A DNA stretch of 16,955 bases from Armatimonadota bacterium. GTDB lineage: Bacteria; Armatimonadota; Armatimonadia; Armatimonadales; Armatimonadaceae. This document shows positions 13,828 to 16,955 of this stretch, one piece after another. The notes under the pieces were generated by a model. That model searched no databases. It saw nothing but the letters and a program-made list of their open reading frames with translations, and was not told the DNA's origin. Positions within the stretch are counted from its first letter, which is position 1. Each line of letters starts with the position of its first letter. The DNA is taken from NCBI GenBank assembly GCA_014381035.1, contig JACMIS010000932.1, positions 1 to 16,955 on the forward strand. Reading direction: 5' to 3'. The position numbers and the translations under genes were made by a program.

Positions 13828-15149
13828 CCGACATCGGGGAAACCGCGACGCCGCGTGTCTCCCGTCGGACTTTTTTCGCGCGACTATCGGCACCGACGCT
13901 GGTAGTAGCGACCAGTCTGCTTGCCACGACCGGTTGCGGTCCGCGGCGCGGTAAACCGACCGTGATTCGCTTCTGGAACGGATTTACCGGACCGGACGGG
14001 CGCACGATGCTCCAGATGATCAAACGCTTCAACGCCGAAAACCCCGACGTTCAGGTGCTGATGCAGCGCATGGACTGGCGCACCTGCTACAACAAACTGT
14101 TCGTCGCCGGTCTCGGCGGACGCGCCCCCGAACTGTTCGTGATCCACACCCGCAACATGATCCGCTTCGCCCGCGCCGGTTTTCTGCGCCACAACGACGA
14201 CCTCGTCGCGGGGTCGAACGGCATCCCCGTCGGCGACATGGACGCGAACGTCTGGTCCGGCGTGGAAATGGACGGTCGTCACTACGGACTGCCGCTCGAT
14301 GTGCACGCCATGGGGATGTACTACAACCGGGAAATGCTACGCGATGCCGGAATCGCGGATGCACAGGGTAATCCTGCCCCACCCCGCGACCGCGCCGAGT
14401 TTCTCCGCGCGATGTCCGCGATGACGAAAGCCGGTACGAGCGGAAAACCGGACCAATGGGGCTTCGTTTTCACCAACTGGGAGTCGAACGTCTATACATT
14501 TATGCGGCAGTTTGGCGGCGAGTTTTTCACGCCTGATCTTTCGCGTTGCGTCCTGCATAACGACGAGAATATTGCCGCCCTCCAGTTCTGCGTGGACATC
14601 ATCTATCGTCAAAAGACCGCGCCGGAGCCGCAAAACTTCGACGCCTGGATCGGTTTCCGGCAGGGCAAAGTCGGAATCGTTTTCGAGGGTATCTATATGC
14701 TGGCGGACCTTCAGCGTCAAAAAGACATGGATTTCGCCGGTGCCCCCGTGCCACAGGTAGCGGACCACCAAGCGGTCTGGGCGGACTCGCACAACCTGTG
14801 TCTGCGCTCCGACCTGCGCGAACCGGAACTCTCGGCGACGTGGCGATTCGTGAAATACCTGTCGGACAACAGTCTGGACTGGGCGGCGGGCGGTCAGATC
14901 CCGGTGCGCAAGACGCTCCGAAACGAGCCGCGTTTCCGGGAAATGTCGGTGCAGTCCGAGTTCGCGAAACAGATCCCCTATGTCGAGTATCTTCCCCGGC
15001 TGCCGTTCATTTTCGAGTTCCAAACCGAGTTCGGTCTCGCCATCGAGCAGGCATTGCGCCGTCGCGCCGCCCCTTCCGACGCCTTGAAAGGCGCGGAAGC
15101 ACGGATCAATCGAATCATCGAGCGGGAGGCAAGCGGCAATGAGGCGTAA
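13800..15149 (+). CDS. ABC sugar transporter substrate-binding protein with Tat-like signal
   Basis: The 449-residue protein belongs to extracellular solute-binding protein family 1. The mature start reads PTVIRFWNGFTGPDGRTM (53-70), then MIKRFNAENPDVQV, typical of carbohydrate binders, and GLPLDVHAMGMYYNREMLRDAG further on. The signal region has SRRTFF (21-26), a twin-arginine-like motif, a hydrophobic core and a lipobox-like TTGC with Cys46, so it may be a Tat-exported lipoprotein. Thr at -3 makes lipidation less certain. The open frame extends upstream to 13626, but that part lies over GH51 coding sequence. The ATG at 13800 has no clear ribosome site, so translation is probably coupled to abfA through the 28-bp overlap. 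The operon context suggests arabino-oligosaccharides as ligand (inference). Confidence 0.92.
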   Translation: MERHTTHLIADIGETATPRVSRRTFFARLSAPTLVVATSLLATTGCGPRRGKPTVIRFWNGFTGPDGRTMLQMIKRFNAENPDVQVLMQRMDWRTCYNKLFVAGLGGRAPELFVIHTRNMIRFARAGFLRHNDDLVAGSNGIPVGDMDANVWSGVEMDGRHYGLPLDVHAMGMYYNREMLRDAGIADAQGNPAPPRDRAEFLRAMSAMTKAGTSGKPDQWGFVFTNWESNVYTFMRQFGGEFFTPDLSRCVLHNDENIAALQFCVDIIYRQKTAPEPQNFDAWIGFRQGKVGIVFEGIYMLADLQRQKDMDFAGAPVPQVADHQAVWADSHNLCLRSDLREPELSATWRFVKYLSDNSLDWAAGGQIPVRKTLRNEPRFREMSVQSEFAKQIPYVEYLPRLPFIFEFQTEFGLAIEQALRRRAAPSDALKGAEARINRIIEREASGNEA

Positions 15150-16002
15150 ATCCAACTACACCGCCTACCTATTCGCCGCACCGTTTCTGTTGCTCTTCGG
15201 CACTTTTATCATCCTGCCACTCCTGTACGGACTGGTTCTGAGCGTCGTGCGCTGGGACATGCTGTCGTCACGCCCCCTGCGATTCGTCGCATTCGACAAC
15301 TTCACGGAGGCGTTCGGCGACACCTATTTCTGGCAGGCTCTCACCGCGACCGCGAAATTCGTGCTGATGGCGACCCCGCTGACGCTGGTGCTCGCACTCA
15401 CACTCGCGGTCGGATTGAACGCGATCCCCCGCTCCCGGCAGGCGTTCTACCGCGCCGCCTATTTCCTGCCGACCGTGATCACCATCTCCGTAGCAGGAAT
15501 CGTCTGGCGATGGTTCTACAACAGCGAGTTCGGGCTGTTCAACGCGTACTTAGCCCCGCTCGGTGTCAAAATCCCGTGGATAACCGATGTCCAATGGGCG
15601 ATGCCGTCGCTGGTGCTGATGACTCTCTGGTGGACGGTGGGCGGTCCGATGGTCGCGCTCCTGTCCGGCTTGCAGAACATCCCGCAATCCTATTACGAAG
15701 CCGCCGCGATTGACGGAGCGAACGGCTGGCAGAGTTTCTGGCGGATCACGATGCCGCTCCTGCGCCCGGTCTTCCTGTTCGTGACGGTGCTGAACGTGAT
15801 CGGGGCGTTCCAGGTCTTCGGTCAGGTGTACATGATCACGGGCGGCGGACCGGAACTGAGCACCCGAACCCTCGTGCAATATATTTACGAGACGGCGTTC
15901 AACAACTACCGGATGGGCTACGCATCCGCCCTGAGTTGGCTACTTTTTCTGGTGATCGCCGCGTTCTCCGCCATACAGTTCCGGGTGCTGAAAGAATCAT
16001 GA
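15139..16002 (+). CDS. ABC sugar transporter permease, MalF/UgpA type
   Basis: The 287-residue protein has about six membrane helices (first at 10-36). The binding-protein-dependent permease signature EAAAIDGANGWQSFWRITMP (187-206) is intact, which is where the ATPase docks. FYRAAYFLPTVIT (103-115) and LNVIGAFQVFGQVYMITGGG near the C-terminus are typical of the carbohydrate uptake CUT1 family's first permease. GGGAGG at 15124-15129 supports the ATG, which overlaps the binding-protein gene by 11 bp. It would form the inner-membrane channel as a heterodimer with the next gene's product. The ATPase is not in the window and is presumably a shared MsmK/UgpC-type protein encoded elsewhere. Confidence 0.96.
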   Translation: MRRKSNYTAYLFAAPFLLLFGTFIILPLLYGLVLSVVRWDMLSSRPLRFVAFDNFTEAFGDTYFWQALTATAKFVLMATPLTLVLALTLAVGLNAIPRSRQAFYRAAYFLPTVITISVAGIVWRWFYNSEFGLFNAYLAPLGVKIPWITDVQWAMPSLVLMTLWWTVGGPMVALLSGLQNIPQSYYEAAAIDGANGWQSFWRITMPLLRPVFLFVTVLNVIGAFQVFGQVYMITGGGPELSTRTLVQYIYETAFNNYRMGYASALSWLLFLVIAAFSAIQFRVLKES

Positions 16003-16841
16003 CGAAACCAATGCCAAAAACACTCCAGACTTTCCGCTGGGCGGAGATATTACTTGCTTTCGGCGCGATACTGTTCATTGGTCCGATATTTCTCATCCTC
16101 ATTACTGCCTTCAAACCGGACTCCGAGATTGTTCATTTCAACGGCGTGCTCCCGAAGCAGATCACCACGGCGAACTTCCGCGAGATCCTGGGGAACGCCG
16201 AGGAGATACCGATCTTCCGCTGGTTCGGCAACAGCGTTTTTATTTCATCCTCCATCGCGCTTTTGGTGGTGACGGTAAGTTCACTCGCTGCCTATGCGTT
16301 CGCACGCTTGGAGATCGCGGGGCGACGCTGGCTGTTCCCCTTGATTATCGGGACGCTGATGGTGCCCGGTCAACTCCTGCTCGTCCCGGTCTACCTGATC
16401 CTGAACAAGCTGGGCTGGCTGGACAGTCCACTCGCCCTGATTATTCCCGCAGGCGGCGGGGCGTTCGGCTTTTTCATGCTCCACCAGTTTTTCCTGGCGA
16501 TCCCACGCGACCTGGAGGAGGCGGCGATCCTGGACGGATGCTCTCCACTCGGTATCTTCTGGCATGTGGTTCTTCCGCTATCACGCGGTCCCCTGGCAAC
16601 ACTGGCGATATTCACGTTTGTCGGTTCCTGGAACGATTTCCTGGGTCCGCTGGTGTTTCTGGATTCCGTAGACAAGTACACGCTCCCGGTCGGTGTCGCA
16701 CTGTTCCAAACGTCCTACTACGCGGAGTACGGTCTAACGCTCGCCGCTGCCGTTCTCTGTACAGTTCCGGTGATAGCAGCCTTCCTCTTCTTCCAACGAA
16801 ACATCATCCAGAGTGTCGCGATGACGGGCTTGAAAGACTGA
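15999..16841 (+). CDS. ABC sugar transporter permease, MalG/UgpE type
   Basis: The 280-residue inner-membrane protein is the second permease of the pair. It has six predicted helices, the N-terminal GPIFLILITAFKP (28-40) typical of MalG-type proteins, SSLAAYAFARLEIAGRR (94-110), and the ATPase-docking loop EEAAILDGCSPLGIFWHVVL (173-192). GSWNDFLGPLVFL further on is also a family mark. The ATG at 15999 overlaps the upstream TGA (ATGA), so translation is coupled. The frame is open upstream to 15936, but that part lies in the previous gene. It is the last gene seen of the operon. The remaining 114 bp show no terminator or convincing gene. Confidence 0.96.
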   Translation: MTKPMPKTLQTFRWAEILLAFGAILFIGPIFLILITAFKPDSEIVHFNGVLPKQITTANFREILGNAEEIPIFRWFGNSVFISSSIALLVVTVSSLAAYAFARLEIAGRRWLFPLIIGTLMVPGQLLLVPVYLILNKLGWLDSPLALIIPAGGGAFGFFMLHQFFLAIPRDLEEAAILDGCSPLGIFWHVVLPLSRGPLATLAIFTFVGSWNDFLGPLVFLDSVDKYTLPVGVALFQTSYYAEYGLTLAAAVLCTVPVIAAFLFFQRNIIQSVAMTGLKD

Positions 16842-16955
16842 TTTCTTTTCTTTGTCCTTCGCGGACGGCGCCAACCACACGTTGGATCGGTCTCACCTGC
16901 GGTGCTGGGTTCCCGTTTTGCCTTCCGGGTTAGCCCTTGCTGTTTTCCCGCGAAT

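Noticed and set aside
14337..15155. Antisense open frame of 272 residues within the binding-protein gene
   Set aside because: The plus-strand gene is a clear solute-binding protein in an operon. The antisense product has no domain.
16842..16955. Terminator or new gene at the right end
   Set aside because: Only a 4-bp GTCC/GGAC stem and no convincing start or ribosome site are visible in the final 114 bp.

Overview
The window looks like a chromosomal stretch of a moderately GC-rich, Gram-negative-type bacterium, most plausibly an Armatimonadota member (Capsulimonas/Chthonomonas-like). This is an inference. It rests on two DUF1559 prepilin-type proteins whose N-termini carry the FPVF(S/A)QAREKAR..SCLSN signature I associate with that phylum, on lipoproteins and a Tat-type secreted binding protein, and on a sugar-uptake operon led by a glycosidase. 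I see no phage, transposon, CRISPR array, tRNA or rRNA.

Layout. (1) 23-1296, minus strand: a small membrane protein and a DUF429 RNase H-fold protein. (2) 1415-4160, plus strand: a tight three-gene operon. Two long LEA-like proteins, made of 11-residue amphipathic repeats with membrane segments, flank a DUF1469/holin-X-like membrane protein. A perfect 19-bp inverted repeat (4181-4220) ends it and separates it from convergent trpS. (3) 4260-6810, minus strand: trpS, whose product has a four-cysteine cluster with unusual spacing, then two tandem M50 site-2-protease-like genes. (4) 6947-9009, plus strand: a signal-less ApbE-type flavinyltransferase followed by a Gfo/Idh/MocA oxidoreductase, ending at a terminator hairpin. 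(5) 9106-11874, minus strand: two transcription units, each pairing a DUF1559 pseudopilin with a lipoprotein of 93-96 residues. (6) 12325-16841, plus strand: GH51 alpha-L-arabinofuranosidase, a Tat/lipobox solute-binding protein and two ABC permeases, all with overlapping ends. No transporter ATPase is in the window.

Main discovery. Three promoters, two on the minus strand driving the pseudopilin/lipoprotein units and one on the plus strand driving the arabinofuranosidase/ABC operon, share one architecture. Each has a consensus TTGACA -35, exactly 17 bp of spacer, a TAnnnT -10, and the same 13-bp near-palindromic element ACCAATTGGTACC inside the spacer, always in the same orientation relative to transcription. 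An operator lying between -35 and -10 suggests one repressor that co-controls arabino-oligosaccharide uptake and breakdown together with two pseudopilin/lipoprotein cell-surface modules. The regulator is not encoded here.

How the genes may work together. The binding protein and permeases would import arabinose-containing oligosaccharides, and the cytoplasmic GH51 would release L-arabinose. The co-regulated pseudopilin/lipoprotein pairs may build or modify a surface apparatus needed on the same substrate. The LEA-like/holin-X operon looks like a separate envelope-protection module, possibly for desiccation or osmotic stress.
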